Of a DNA stretch of 64,000 nt, positions 9,510 to 17,229 are shown in pieces. The notes beneath the pieces were generated by a model. It ran no database searches. It had not been told where the DNA came from and saw only the letters and a program-made list of their open reading frames with translations. This DNA comes from SZAS-7 sp964514655 (GTDB taxonomy: Bacteria > Chlamydiota > Chlamydiia > Chlamydiales > FEN-1388): the NCBI GenBank assembly GCA_964514655.1, contig CAZEQY010000005.1, forward strand, positions 54,195 to 118,194, written 5' to 3'. Each line of letters begins with the position of its first letter. Within the stretch, counting starts at the first letter, position 1. Both the position numbers and the translations under genes were made by a program.

Positions 9510-10144
9510 GAAAGTGCTTTTTGGTAGGGCTGATAACGCTTTTACCGGTTATTCTGACATATGTGATCCTTGCATTTGGTATTGGCATTGTTACATCGCC
9601 TTTTGAGCGCCTTGTTAATTTTACGCTAGATAAGTTTCCCCTTTTTGAAGATGGCTTTGGCATTTTTACACACAGGCAGGTGGTTGGTTTTTTAAGCAAG
9701 ATACTTATCTTATGCCTCCTGGTATTATTTATAACTTTAATTGGTTTTCTAGCTGCAAGAGTATTTTTTCATACCTGGGGCTACTACTTTGATAGGCTGA
9801 TGCGCAAAATTCCTATCGTACGTAGAATCTACGGCCCATCAAAAGAATTAGTTGACGCCCTTTTTAGGCATGAACAAGATGCGCCGCGTAAAGCTGTTAT
9901 GGTGCCCTATCCAACCTACAAAAATAAGGCTGTAGGTATCCTTACGGGCGAATTTAACTTAAAGCTCAAAGATAAAAATGAGGCTTTTTGCTCGGTATTT
10001 GTCCCTGCTACGCCAAATGCTACTTCAGGCTTTCTCTGCTCGTTTCGAAAAGAGGACGTAATCCCGCTGGATCTCACTGCGGATGAGGCTCTTAAATATG
10101 TAATGAGCTTTGCATCAACTAACCCAATTGCGATAAAAGAATAA
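9506..10144 (+). CDS. DUF502 family membrane protein, copy 2
   Basis: A 212-residue paralog of the preceding gene with the same plan: two hydrophobic segments (near 5-28 and 58-82), then IPIVRRIYGPSKELVDALF and PATPNATSGFLC. The start overlaps copy 1 by 4 bases, so translation is probably coupled. Sequence identity between the copies is moderate, so the duplication is old. The last codons overlap a sigma70-like promoter (10128-10156) that would drive the next small genes. Function unknown; a bacterial membrane role is all that can be inferred. Confidence 0.85.
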   Translation: MRKCFLVGLITLLPVILTYVILAFGIGIVTSPFERLVNFTLDKFPLFEDGFGIFTHRQVVGFLSKILILCLLVLFITLIGFLAARVFFHTWGYYFDRLMRKIPIVRRIYGPSKELVDALFRHEQDAPRKAVMVPYPTYKNKAVGILTGEFNLKLKDKNEAFCSVFVPATPNATSGFLCSFRKEDVIPLDLTADEALKYVMSFASTNPIAIKE

Positions 10145-10156
10145 AATCGCTATACT
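10128..10156 (+). promoter_or_regulatory. Sigma70-type promoter for the small basic protein / ybeY block
   Basis: TTGCGA at 10128-10133 and TATACT at 10151-10156 are separated by exactly 17 bases. Predicted transcription start is near 10163, just upstream of the AGGAG at 10172-10176 and the ATG at 10184. The element lies in the last codons of the second DUF502 gene. The -35 matches four of six consensus bases and the -10 five of six. Confidence 0.55.
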
Positions 10157-10183
10157 AGCTCGAAACTTTGTAGGAGTATTCCA

Positions 10184-10357
10184 ATGGTACGCTTAAGCAA
10201 AAAATCACGAGATCGGTCAGTAAGTCCACGTAGGACAAAGGCTCCTATGCCAAAAACTGGCCCAAAAAAAGATGCGTTGAATAAAGGGTTTAAAGAGCAT
10301 GCAAATGCCCTCACAGGCACTCAGGCTGCGACTTCTGCCTTTATTCCTAAACTGTAA
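10184..10357 (+). CDS. Small basic protein (57 aa), upstream partner
   Basis: A 57-residue Lys/Arg-rich protein with start MVRLSKKSRDRSVSPRRTK, preceded by AGGAG with good spacing. It ends TSAFIPKL. It is too short to be recognised with certainty, but its position directly before the conserved small basic protein and ybeY matches the pair of small genes (CT421.1/CT421.2) that I recall at this site in Chlamydia trachomatis. A nucleic-acid or ribosome-binding role is plausible from the charge alone. Good ribosome binding site and conserved position argue that it is real. Confidence 0.7.
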   Translation: MVRLSKKSRDRSVSPRRTKAPMPKTGPKKDALNKGFKEHANALTGTQAATSAFIPKL

Positions 10358-10373
10358 CTGGAGATAAGGAAAT

Positions 10374-10535
10374 ATGTCGCGACACCCAAGTTTTGGCAAG
10401 TCAAACAAATCAGTAAAAAAGCGTAATGTTCTCAAGCGTTTTGAGCGTGTAGACACCCTTAAAAAGCTTGGCCGCTGGAAAGAAGGTCAAGATGCGAAAG
10501 TAACTGGCCTACCAAAGACTCCAGTTGCTCAATAA
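10374..10535 (+). CDS. Chlamydiae/Verrucomicrobia/Planctomycetes small basic protein
   Basis: A 53-residue protein beginning MSRHPSFGKSNKSVKKRNVL and containing KRFERVDTLKKLGRWKEG and GLPKTPV. These are the features of the short basic protein family described for the PVC superphylum (TIGR04137, named from memory). Its function is not known; conservation and charge suggest ribosome or RNA association. It sits 16 bases after the other small gene, with AAGGA upstream of its ATG, and 42 bases before ybeY. This is one of the best phylogenetic markers in the window. Confidence 0.85.
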   Translation: MSRHPSFGKSNKSVKKRNVLKRFERVDTLKKLGRWKEGQDAKVTGLPKTPVAQ

Positions 10536-10577
10536 GTCGGTATCAAGTAACTTCAGCTGTGATGATATGGAGAAGCT

Positions 10578-11036
10578 GTGAAGGTACTTGTTTCAGATCG
10601 CCAAAAAGATCTACCCTTAAAACATGAGCGCTACAAGATAGAAGTTATTGCTATGCTCGTCCTAGACGCTGAAAAGCGCGCTTGTGATGAGGTAGCAATA
10701 CACTTAATTAGCGCACCAACTATCTGCAAGTTACATAAACAATTTTTTAATGACCCGGCTATTACGGACTGCATCTCATTTCCTATGGACGAAGAGGCGC
10801 AAGCTGGCTTTTGCTACCTTGGAGATGTCTTTGTCTGCCCAAAACAGGCGCTTCTTTACGCTGATGAATATGATCAAGACCCCTTTCGAGAAGTTACGCT
10901 CTATATTGTGCATGGCCTATTGCACCTTTTAGGCTATGATGATATTGATCCAATAGACCGCTCAAGGATGCGTGCAAAAGAACAAAAGTATATGAAGATG
11001 CTTGAAAAAACTGGAAATATTCTATGTCAGAAATAG
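10578..11036 (+). CDS. ybeY: Endoribonuclease YbeY (rRNA maturation factor)
   Basis: A 152-residue metalloprotein of the YbeY family, a single-strand-specific endoribonuclease needed for 16S rRNA 3'-end maturation and ribosome quality control. The zinc motif is at residues 112-122: H112-G-L-L-H116-L-L-G-Y-D-D122. The family usually has a third His at the last position; here it is Asp. The start is GTG, with GGAG 6 bases upstream; the only nearby ATG (10566) runs into a stop after four codons. The gene overlaps the CBS-domain gene by 13 bases. ybeY followed by a CorC/TlyC protein is a common bacterial arrangement and is found in Chlamydia. Confidence 0.9.
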   Translation: MKVLVSDRQKDLPLKHERYKIEVIAMLVLDAEKRACDEVAIHLISAPTICKLHKQFFNDPAITDCISFPMDEEAQAGFCYLGDVFVCPKQALLYADEYDQDPFREVTLYIVHGLLHLLGYDDIDPIDRSRMRAKEQKYMKMLEKTGNILCQK

Positions 11037-11923
11037 ACCTTATGTCATTTTTAGGCCTGATAGTTATAGCCTGCCTTATCTTTATTGCCGGCTATAAAAT
11101 TGCGTTAGGACGTAAGAAAAAAGAGCGTAAGGATGAGCCTCTTGCCGTTCTTATCCACGACTTTATAGAAGCTACTCCCCTTAGCGATCACGACAAAAAG
11201 CTTTTGCAGTCCGTACTTACTTTTCAAGACCGTATTGTGCGTGAGGTTATGGTGCCAAGAGTAGACCTCTTTTGCCTACCGGAAAGCTGCACCATTCGAC
11301 AAGCTGCCTTAAGTATGCAAAAAGAGGGTTATAGCCGCGTGCCGGTGTACAAAAACACGCAAGACCATATTGTAGGCGTGCTTATGTATAAGGACATACT
11401 AGCCAAGTATATGGAGCATGAGTCTCAAGCTAAAGATACAGACTTTCTCGATGAGCCTATAGAAGACTTGGTAAAAAATGTTCTTTATACACCAGAAACA
11501 AAAAAGATATCGCTTCTGTTGCAAGAATTTTGCAAAAAGCAGATGCACCTTGCAGTTGTTGTGGACGAATATGGCGGCACTGCAGGCGTCATTACCATTG
11601 AAGATATTTTGGAAGAGATCGTAGGTGAAATTGCCGACGAATATGACGAAGCTGAAGTGCTTGTAATGCCCGCAGGAAAAGGTAGCTGGATTGTTGATGG
11701 ACGCATGAACTTGCTAGATCTATCTGAGCAAATAGGTATAAAAATTCCCCAAGAGCGCGAATATGACACGGTGGCCGGCTATATCTTCTTTCGTCTTGGT
11801 ACGATACCTAAAAAGGGCGTGGTGCTGCACCACGATGATTTTGATATCGAAATTCTCCATTCTAAAGATCGCTTTGTAGAAAAAGTAAAGATCTCTACTC
11901 ATCCGAAAGGTAGCCACTCATGA
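11024..11923 (+). CDS. CBS-domain CorC/TlyC (hemolysin-like) protein
   Basis: 299 residues. An N-terminal membrane anchor (LMSFLGLIVIACLIFIAGY, about 6-24) is followed by a pair of CBS domains (about 75-190; landmarks REVMVPRVD, YSRVPVY, VVVDEYGGTAGVITIEDILE) and the C-terminal CorC_HlyC domain (about 205-285; WIVDGRMNLLDLSEQ, YDTVAGYIF). Members are linked to magnesium/cobalt efflux or accessory roles at the membrane; proof of hemolysis is lacking for most. It has only one membrane segment instead of the four of full DUF21 proteins, like CorC. The start overlaps ybeY by 13 bases and the stop overlaps rny by 4 bases, so these three genes form a translationally coupled unit. Confidence 0.9.
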   Translation: MSEIDLMSFLGLIVIACLIFIAGYKIALGRKKKERKDEPLAVLIHDFIEATPLSDHDKKLLQSVLTFQDRIVREVMVPRVDLFCLPESCTIRQAALSMQKEGYSRVPVYKNTQDHIVGVLMYKDILAKYMEHESQAKDTDFLDEPIEDLVKNVLYTPETKKISLLLQEFCKKQMHLAVVVDEYGGTAGVITIEDILEEIVGEIADEYDEAEVLVMPAGKGSWIVDGRMNLLDLSEQIGIKIPQEREYDTVAGYIFFRLGTIPKKGVVLHHDDFDIEILHSKDRFVEKVKISTHPKGSHS

Positions 11924-13428
11924 CGATCTTTGTTGTGGCTTTAGTGGGCGTTGTTTCACTTATCTTTCTTTACTGGCGAAGAAAAGCCGAACAGTCTCAA
12001 GAACAGCTTGCAAAAGAGCTTATTAAGCAAGCGGAGCATAAAGCTGCCAAAATCATTGAACAGGCAAAGCTTGATGCAAAACAAGTTGTGATGCACGTTG
12101 ATCTCAATAAAAGCTCTCTTGAAAAAGAGGCTCGCGAGCTTGCTCAAAAAGAAGAGCTGATCGAGCGAGAGAAAGCTAAGCTAAAAACGCTGATGCAGGA
12201 CCTTGAAAAGCGCGAAAAGAAGCTACAGCAAGATCTTATACAGTATAGCAAAGAAGTAAGCCTTACAGCAGATGAAGCCCGCAAGATGCTTTTTGCAAAA
12301 GCTGAAGCTGAAATCGAAGCCGATATTGCCTCTTTATACCAACAAAAGCGTCATGACTGTGAACAGCAAGTAGAGCGATATCAGCACTCTTTAGTTATTC
12401 AAACACTCTCACGCCTACCCCAAAAGGTGCTTCACGACGCTTCAATTAGCGAGGTGTCACTGCCAAGTGAAGAAATAAAAGCAAAAATTATTGGCCGTGA
12501 AGGTAAAAACATAAAAGCCTTCCAGCAGCTTACCGGAGTTACGTTAGTTGTTGATGAAACGCCAGAGGTTATCACCCTTTCATCTTTTGATCTTGAAAGG
12601 CGCGAGCTTGCTAAAATAGCTCTAGAAGAACTTATCAAAGATGGTCGCATTACGCAAGGTCGCATCGAAGAAGAGGTTCAAAAGGCTAAAAGCATGCTCG
12701 ATAAACAGCTTGTGCAGTATGGCCAAAAGGCAGTGGATGTGCTGCATCTTCATGGTGTTCATCCTAGCCTATTGCTCCATCTTGGCCGTTTGCAGCTACG
12801 TACAAGCCTTGGTCAAAACCTGCTTGAGCATTCTATTGAAGTTGCTCAAATTATGGGGCTACTTGCTGCTGAACTTAAGCTTAACATATCAAAAGCCATG
12901 AGAATGGGCCTGCTTCACGATATAGGCAAGGCTGTAACGCAAGATACTCCCCTTTCACATGCCCTTAGTGGATATAGGCTTTGTCTTGATGCTAATGAGC
13001 CAGAAGAAATTGCAAACGGAGTTGGCTGTCACCACGATGAAATGCCTGCTAGCTCTTTAGAAGCTCAGCTTGTGAAGTTTGCAGACTATTTATCGGGAGC
13101 TCGAAGAGGAGCACGTGCTGGAAATAGCGATAGCTACTTTAAGCGCCTTGAAGATTTTGAAGCCCTTGCCAAAAGTTTTCCCGGGGTAAAAACGGCATTT
13201 AGCGTTTCATCTGGTCGCGAGCTTCAGGTCTTTGTCCGCCCCGAAGTTATCGACGATACCCAGGCTCACATGCTTGCAAAGCAAATTGCCGAAAAGGCAA
13301 AAGCTCTTAGCCCCACCCACCGCATCCAAATTAGCGTCATCAGGGAAACGAAGGCTGTAGAATATACCCATTCAAGTTCAAGAGTTGGCTTTTTTGCGCG
13401 CCAAAGTCCCGCGATTGAAGAGATTTAA
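11920..13428 (+). CDS. rny: Ribonuclease Y, membrane-anchored endoribonuclease
   Basis: 502 residues, close to the family norm of about 520. Order: N-terminal membrane anchor (TIFVVALVGVVSLIFLYW, 2-19), long Lys/Glu coiled coil (about 25-175), KH domain with IIGREGKNIKAF (about 189-200), HD domain with LLHDIGKA (about 328-335) and CHHDEMP, then ADYLSGARRGARAGNSD. RNase Y initiates mRNA decay at the membrane in many bacteria. I do not recall it from the genus Chlamydia, so its presence between the CorC gene and the DUF3604 gene (where C. trachomatis has an anti-sigma factor antagonist) is notable; this needs a comparison. The last 67 bases of the gene are one arm of a 164-bp palindrome. Confidence 0.93.
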   Translation: MTIFVVALVGVVSLIFLYWRRKAEQSQEQLAKELIKQAEHKAAKIIEQAKLDAKQVVMHVDLNKSSLEKEARELAQKEELIEREKAKLKTLMQDLEKREKKLQQDLIQYSKEVSLTADEARKMLFAKAEAEIEADIASLYQQKRHDCEQQVERYQHSLVIQTLSRLPQKVLHDASISEVSLPSEEIKAKIIGREGKNIKAFQQLTGVTLVVDETPEVITLSSFDLERRELAKIALEELIKDGRITQGRIEEEVQKAKSMLDKQLVQYGQKAVDVLHLHGVHPSLLLHLGRLQLRTSLGQNLLEHSIEVAQIMGLLAAELKLNISKAMRMGLLHDIGKAVTQDTPLSHALSGYRLCLDANEPEEIANGVGCHHDEMPASSLEAQLVKFADYLSGARRGARAGNSDSYFKRLEDFEALAKSFPGVKTAFSVSSGRELQVFVRPEVIDDTQAHMLAKQIAEKAKALSPTHRIQISVIRETKAVEYTHSSSRVGFFARQSPAIEEI

Positions 13429-13525
13429 AATGCGCCCATATTACAATATGAGCGCATTTTAAATCTTTCAAGCCCGGGCCTTTCGCGCAGCAAAAAAACC
13501 AACTCTTGAACTTGAATGGGTATAT
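13362..13525. repeat. Large imperfect palindrome covering the rny 3' end (two 81-base arms, 2-base centre)
   Basis: Bases 13362-13442 are the inverted complement of 13445-13525, with only the dinucleotide AC between. Both arms are 81 bases and differ at roughly ten positions, including two compensating single-base indels in the middle. The outer 26 bases and the inner 21 bases match almost perfectly. The left arm lies mostly inside the rny coding sequence (its last 22 codons), the right arm is noncoding. As RNA it would fold into a very long hairpin at the transcript end. No T-run follows, so it is not a classic intrinsic terminator. An inverted duplication of the gene end is the simplest origin. 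Confidence 0.9.
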
Positions 13526-13611
13526 ACCCACTAAATTGGAAAGTTGCCCACATATTTTGTTGAAAAACAATCGGATTTAGGGCAAAATTTTGCCCACAAA
13601 CGGAGAAACTC

Positions 13612-15579
13612 ATGCGCAGATCAATTTGCTACTTTGAACCAGGTTCTGTTTTAGCCGGAGAGGTGAATACCTGGAAGTTTATCTATACCCCTGCGGTTGC
13701 ACTTCCAAAAGGGTCATTATTAAAATTTGATTTATGTAGCAAAGGGCGTGCTATTGACTGGGAAACACCTGAAACAAGCCTTAAAGAGCAGTCGAATATT
13801 ATCTACGCACAGTTAGAAAATGGCAAGGTGCTCCAGGCAAAACCGGTGGATGTGCCGCAAAGCTATGTGCCTCAATATGAGTTTTCGCTCCCACAAGAGA
13901 TTCCGGGCGGCTCTAGCATTACTATTTCTGTTGGTGCTCCTAAGGGAAAAGACCCTGTAAAGTATGGTAACCGCGCTCAAGCAGCTATCCAGAGAAGAAG
14001 ACCCTTTTTGCTTTATATCGACCCATCAGGAAAAGGCAACTTTCAAGATCCAGAGACCTTTAGCATAGATATCAAGGGCAATGTCCTTTCTACAATTAGA
14101 ATCCTAGCCCCCTCTGTAACGACAAAAAACCGTCGTTTTGACGTTGTATTGCGCTTTGAAGATGAGTTTGGCAACCTAACAAATAACGCTCCGGAACAGA
14201 CTCTCATAGAACTTAGCCACGAAAATCTACGCGAGAACCTAAAGTGGAAGCTCTTTGTTCCTGAAACTGGCTTTATAGCCCTTCCGAACCTTTATTTTAA
14301 TGAGCCCGGTGTCTATACGATCGAGCTTACGAATGTTAAGACAAAGCAGAAGTTTCATTCATGCCCGATTAAGTGCTTTGGTCACGATGTCAAAAACCTT
14401 TTCTGGGGTGTTCTGCACGGCGAATCTGAGCGCTTTGACTCAACAGAAAATATCGAAAGCTGCCTACGCCATTTTCGCGACGAAAAGTCCGTTAACTTTT
14501 TTGCTGTATCCCCTTTTGAGAATACTGAAGAGACTTCTAACGAAACTTGGAAGCAGATTTCACAAAGTGTTGAAGAGCTTGATGAAGAAGAACGCTTTGC
14601 AGCACTGCTTGGTGAGCAGTGGGTCGGTGAGCCTAAGGTAGAAGGTATTCGTCAGATTATCTTTGCCAAAGGCGAAAAAGGCATTTTGCGCAAAAAAGAA
14701 CAGCGCTCCAATGCCTTGAAGAAGATCTACAAGATCTTTTCACCAAAAGAAATACTTTCAATCCCCTGCTTTACCATGGGTAAGGGTTTTGACTACAACT
14801 TTGATGATTTTAATCCTGACTTTGAGCGCGTAGTAGAGATATATAACGCTTGGGGATCTTCTGAATGCACCGTGAAAGAAGGAAATACAAAGCCAATTAA
14901 AGGTCCTGCCAAGCGCGGCATCAATGAAGCGCAAGAAGGATCATGTCTTAAGGCCCTTCTTGAAGGCAAACGCTTTGGTTTTGTCGGCGGTGGTCTTGAC
15001 GATCGCGGTATATATGCAGATTTTTTTGAAAATGATCAAGAGCAGTACTCACCTGGTATTACCGGTGTCTATAGCGATACATTGTCACGCTCTAACATAT
15101 TTGAAGGCGTATATAACAGAAACTGCTATGCAACTACCGGTGAGCGCATCATCGTAGGTTTGCAGCTAGCCGGCCATCCTATGGGTAGCGAGATTGATAG
15201 TGCTTTAAAGCCGGGCCTTGCAGTAAACCGCCACCTTTCCGGCTATGTTGCAGGTACAAAACCGCTAACGAAAGTGGAGCTTTTACGTAATGGCAAGGTG
15301 CTAAAGACCTATACGCCGGATGCTCTATCGCTAGATTTTACCTATGATGACATGGACAACCTTGCAGACTGCTGCATTACGGCAAAAGATAAAAAACCTT
15401 TTGTATTTTACTACCTAAGAGTGACGCAAAATGATGGCCACATGGCTTGGACATCGCCTATTTGGGTGGATTTTAAAGATAGCGGCATTCGCTTTACCAA
15501 CAAAAAGCCTGCAGAAAAGCCAACAAAACCAAATGAAGCTAAGGTTGCAGTCAAAAAACCAGTTAAAAAGAAGAAATAG
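13612..15579 (+). CDS. DUF3604 protein (homolog of chlamydial CT425 type)
   Basis: 655 residues of the DUF3604 family, distantly related to PHP-type metal-dependent phosphoesterases; no enzymatic activity is established. Landmarks: an N-terminal beta-rich domain (about 1-260), then LFWGVLHGESERFDSTENI (about 263-281), the segment SPKEILSIPCF, NPDFERVVEIYNAWGSSE (about 405-422) and RFGFVGGGLDDRG (about 455-467). It ends in a Lys/Pro-rich tail. No signal peptide is visible. In C. trachomatis a protein of this type lies in the same neighbourhood as ybeY. It is separated from rny by the long palindrome, which suggests independent expression. Confidence 0.8.
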   Translation: MRRSICYFEPGSVLAGEVNTWKFIYTPAVALPKGSLLKFDLCSKGRAIDWETPETSLKEQSNIIYAQLENGKVLQAKPVDVPQSYVPQYEFSLPQEIPGGSSITISVGAPKGKDPVKYGNRAQAAIQRRRPFLLYIDPSGKGNFQDPETFSIDIKGNVLSTIRILAPSVTTKNRRFDVVLRFEDEFGNLTNNAPEQTLIELSHENLRENLKWKLFVPETGFIALPNLYFNEPGVYTIELTNVKTKQKFHSCPIKCFGHDVKNLFWGVLHGESERFDSTENIESCLRHFRDEKSVNFFAVSPFENTEETSNETWKQISQSVEELDEEERFAALLGEQWVGEPKVEGIRQIIFAKGEKGILRKKEQRSNALKKIYKIFSPKEILSIPCFTMGKGFDYNFDDFNPDFERVVEIYNAWGSSECTVKEGNTKPIKGPAKRGINEAQEGSCLKALLEGKRFGFVGGGLDDRGIYADFFENDQEQYSPGITGVYSDTLSRSNIFEGVYNRNCYATTGERIIVGLQLAGHPMGSEIDSALKPGLAVNRHLSGYVAGTKPLTKVELLRNGKVLKTYTPDALSLDFTYDDMDNLADCCITAKDKKPFVFYYLRVTQNDGHMAWTSPIWVDFKDSGIRFTNKKPAEKPTKPNEAKVAVKKPVKKKK

Positions 15580-15585
15580 AACTTG

Positions 15586-15609
15586 ATAAACTATATATGA
15601 ATAGTTTAT
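15586..15609. repeat. Short inverted repeat upstream of the ferredoxin gene
   Basis: Nine-base arms ATAAACTAT (15586-15594) and ATAGTTTAT (15601-15609) with a 6-base loop lie between the DUF3604 stop and the ferredoxin AGGAG. It may be a weak terminator or an operator; no T-run follows. Confidence 0.45.
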
Positions 15610-15625
15610 ATTAGGAGCACAAATT

Positions 15626-15895
15626 ATGGCTAAATTAGTATTTCAAAATACCGGCGAAGAAGTAGAAGTTGAAGATGATGGATCTATTGCGCAAGTCTGC
15701 GAAGAGGCTGGCGTCCCCTTTGCTTGTACTGAAGGCGTATGCGGAACCTGTATTGTTGAAGTTGTAGAAGGTCATGAGAACCTTTCAGAGCCTACCCAAG
15801 CAGAAATTGATTTTCTTGGAGAATCCGGCACAAAGCGCGAGCGTATGTGCTGTCAGGCAAAAATCAAACATGGCCTTGTAAAAATATCATTTTAG
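15626..15895 (+). CDS. [2Fe-2S] ferredoxin
   Basis: 89 residues of the plant-type [2Fe-2S] ferredoxin fold. Cluster ligands are visible as C34-x4-C39-x2-C42 (ACTEGVCGTC) and C74/C75 (RMCCQAKI). The protein is a small soluble electron carrier, probably serving Fe-S assembly or a reductase. ATTAGGAGCAC gives a good ribosome binding site. It is followed 9 bases later by an IscA-like carrier gene, which supports a role linked to Fe-S cluster biogenesis. The extra cysteine C25 lies outside the usual ligand set. Confidence 0.93.
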   Translation: MAKLVFQNTGEEVEVEDDGSIAQVCEEAGVPFACTEGVCGTCIVEVVEGHENLSEPTQAEIDFLGESGTKRERMCCQAKIKHGLVKISF

Positions 15896-15904
15896 GAAGA
15901 TGTT

Positions 15905-16531
15905 ATGAAAGAATCTATTACACGCGAAATGACAATAAACGAGATTTTTGCCAAGTTTCCTGCCAAGGCGCAAAAGCTTGCTCAAGAACTCACACGATCT
16001 GGCTTAAACTGCGTTGGCTGTTCGGCTTCGACATGGGAAACCGTAGAATCTGGCGTTCTTCGTCATGGCATGAATGAACAAGACCTTAATGACCTTTTAG
16101 ATCGCCTCAATACCGTTCTTCTTCATGAATCAGACCCAACAACAGTAACTCTTACTCCAAACGCTGCTCAGGTGTTTTTGCGCATCAGCAGCCAGGAAGG
16201 TAAAGAAGGCTGGGCCCTTCGTTTTGACGAAAAGCCAGCTGGCTGTAGCGGTTTTGAGTATGTGCTTGGCTTTTCAGAAAAGGCTGGCCCAAATGACGAA
16301 GTATATCATTCTAACGGCGTAGACATCCACGTCTATAAACAAGCTCTTGGCCGCCTCCAAGGCTGCGAAATCGACTACGTCGATGGCCTACAATCAGGCT
16401 TTAAAATCACAAATCCAAACGTAAGCACTTCATGCGGCTGCGGCTCTAGCCACGGCTACGACGACGAAGTCATGGAAAACGAAACCGGAGGCTGCGGCTC
16501 CGGCGGTTGTGGTTCCGGCGGCTGCTGTTAA
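15905..16531 (+). CDS. DUF1858-IscA/HesB fusion protein with Cys-Gly tail
   Basis: 208 residues. N-terminal part (1-75) is a DUF1858-like domain with the motif NCVGCSAS (C36, C39), a fold often attached to hybrid-cluster and disulfide proteins. The middle and C-terminal part (about 78-180) is an A-type Fe-S carrier (IscA/HesB/ErpA) with all three expected cysteines: PAGCSGFEY (about C112) and SCGCGSS (about C176 and C178). The last 13 residues, GCGSGGCGSGGCC, add five more cysteines. The role inferred is Fe-S cluster transfer, with the ferredoxin directly upstream. A single protein combining these three parts is unusual. The gene ends just before a field of REP-like repeats. Confidence 0.85.
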   Translation: MKESITREMTINEIFAKFPAKAQKLAQELTRSGLNCVGCSASTWETVESGVLRHGMNEQDLNDLLDRLNTVLLHESDPTTVTLTPNAAQVFLRISSQEGKEGWALRFDEKPAGCSGFEYVLGFSEKAGPNDEVYHSNGVDIHVYKQALGRLQGCEIDYVDGLQSGFKITNPNVSTSCGCGSSHGYDDEVMENETGGCGSGGCGSGGCC

Positions 16532-16545
16532 GGTATTTGTTCTTA

Positions 16546-16597
16546 AGCCCGTTAGGGCGACTGCCTATAGCCCACAGCGACCAACGGGAGCTGTGGG
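16546..16597 (+). repeat. REP-like element copy 1
   Basis: A 52-base unit with a short hairpin GCCC-GTTA-GGGC at its start and an 8-bp stem at its end (CCCACAGC ... GCTGTGGG). The same unit recurs at 17153-17204 (inverted), 17230-17282 and 17305-17356, on both sides of the transposase gene. A truncated partner with CCCTTCAGGGCGACTG lies at 16619-16637. Confidence 0.9.
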
Positions 16598-16625
16598 AAA
16601 TGAAGCTCCATCTCCTTAGAGCCCT

Positions 16626-17084
16626 TCAGGGCGACTGATCTTTATTATTCACATCAGCCATCCATTTGATACCCCAAAGTTTATTCAAGTTATCTATCTC
16701 TTGGTCAAAAGTGTCTGTTTTATGGTGTTCTTTTTGGTTTTCAATGTATTTTGTGAGCGCATCTATATGTGTTACGGAACACGAAAAAGCTCCATAACCT
16801 TCTTGCCAACTAAAGTCCTTAATACCCTGCGTTTTCATCCAGCTTGTGCTATATGACTTTAATTCTTTCATCAGTGTGCTGAGTGCTACAGAAGCATGTA
16901 ATTTTAGCATCATATGAATATGATCACTCATGCCATTTACTTTTAAAATTGGAACCTGTCTCTTACGAGCGATACCTCCAAAATAACTATAGAGTCTGTT
17001 TTCTAGATCAAATGGAATAAGCGGCGACCTATTTTTCGTTGAGAAAATTACATGCAGATAAATTTCTACAGAGCTATGAGACAT
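16626..17084 (-). CDS. IS200-like Y1 transposase associated with REP repeats (RAYT type)
   Basis: 152 residues of the HUH Y1-transposase family. The metal-binding HUH motif is D54-H55-I56-H57, and the nucleophilic tyrosine lies in Y113-I-E-N-Q117 (the YxxxQ pattern of IS200/IS605 TnpA), followed by KEHH. The enzyme cuts and joins single-stranded DNA through a 5'-phosphotyrosine link. No tnpB is next to it. The gene is embedded between many copies of a 52-base hairpin repeat (16546-16597 on one side, 17153-17356 on the other), which is the arrangement of REP-associated transposases. The frame is intact, so the enzyme may be active. Start MSHSSVEIYLHVIFSTKNR is typical. Confidence 0.9.
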   Translation of the reverse strand: MSHSSVEIYLHVIFSTKNRSPLIPFDLENRLYSYFGGIARKRQVPILKVNGMSDHIHMMLKLHASVALSTLMKELKSYSTSWMKTQGIKDFSWQEGYGAFSCSVTHIDALTKYIENQKEHHKTDTFDQEIDNLNKLWGIKWMADVNNKDQSP

Positions 17085-17113
17085 ACGCTATTCCTTATTC
17101 TAGTCTATCTTAT

Positions 17114-17204
17114 CAGTCGCCCTAACGGGCTCCCCTCGTGGATATTCCCTTTCCCACAGCTCCCGTTGGTCGCTATGGGCTATAGGCGGTCGCCCTAACG
17201 GGCT
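17114..17204 (-). repeat. REP-like half unit plus full copy 2 (inverted)
   Basis: A half unit at 17114-17132 (CAGTCGCCCTAACGGGCTC) and a full unit at 17153-17204 run in the opposite orientation to copy 1. Together with copy 1 they frame the transposase in inverted orientation, so the whole 16546-17204 segment could behave as one mobile unit. The full copy has the 8-bp CCCACAGC stem start; its partner stem is slightly degenerate. Confidence 0.85.
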
Positions 17205-17229
17205 CTTACTTGAGGCCACCTCGAACAAG

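Noticed and set aside
13441..13613. Antisense ORFs in the right arm of the rny palindrome
   Set aside because: They only mirror the rny C-terminus through the inverted duplication (reading GIYPFKFKSW-like) and have no start context.
15583..15611. Promoter TTGATA-17-TTATAT before the ferredoxin gene
   Set aside because: The predicted start (about 15618) would leave the AGGAG at 15613-15617 outside the mRNA; the A/T pattern comes from the inverted repeat.
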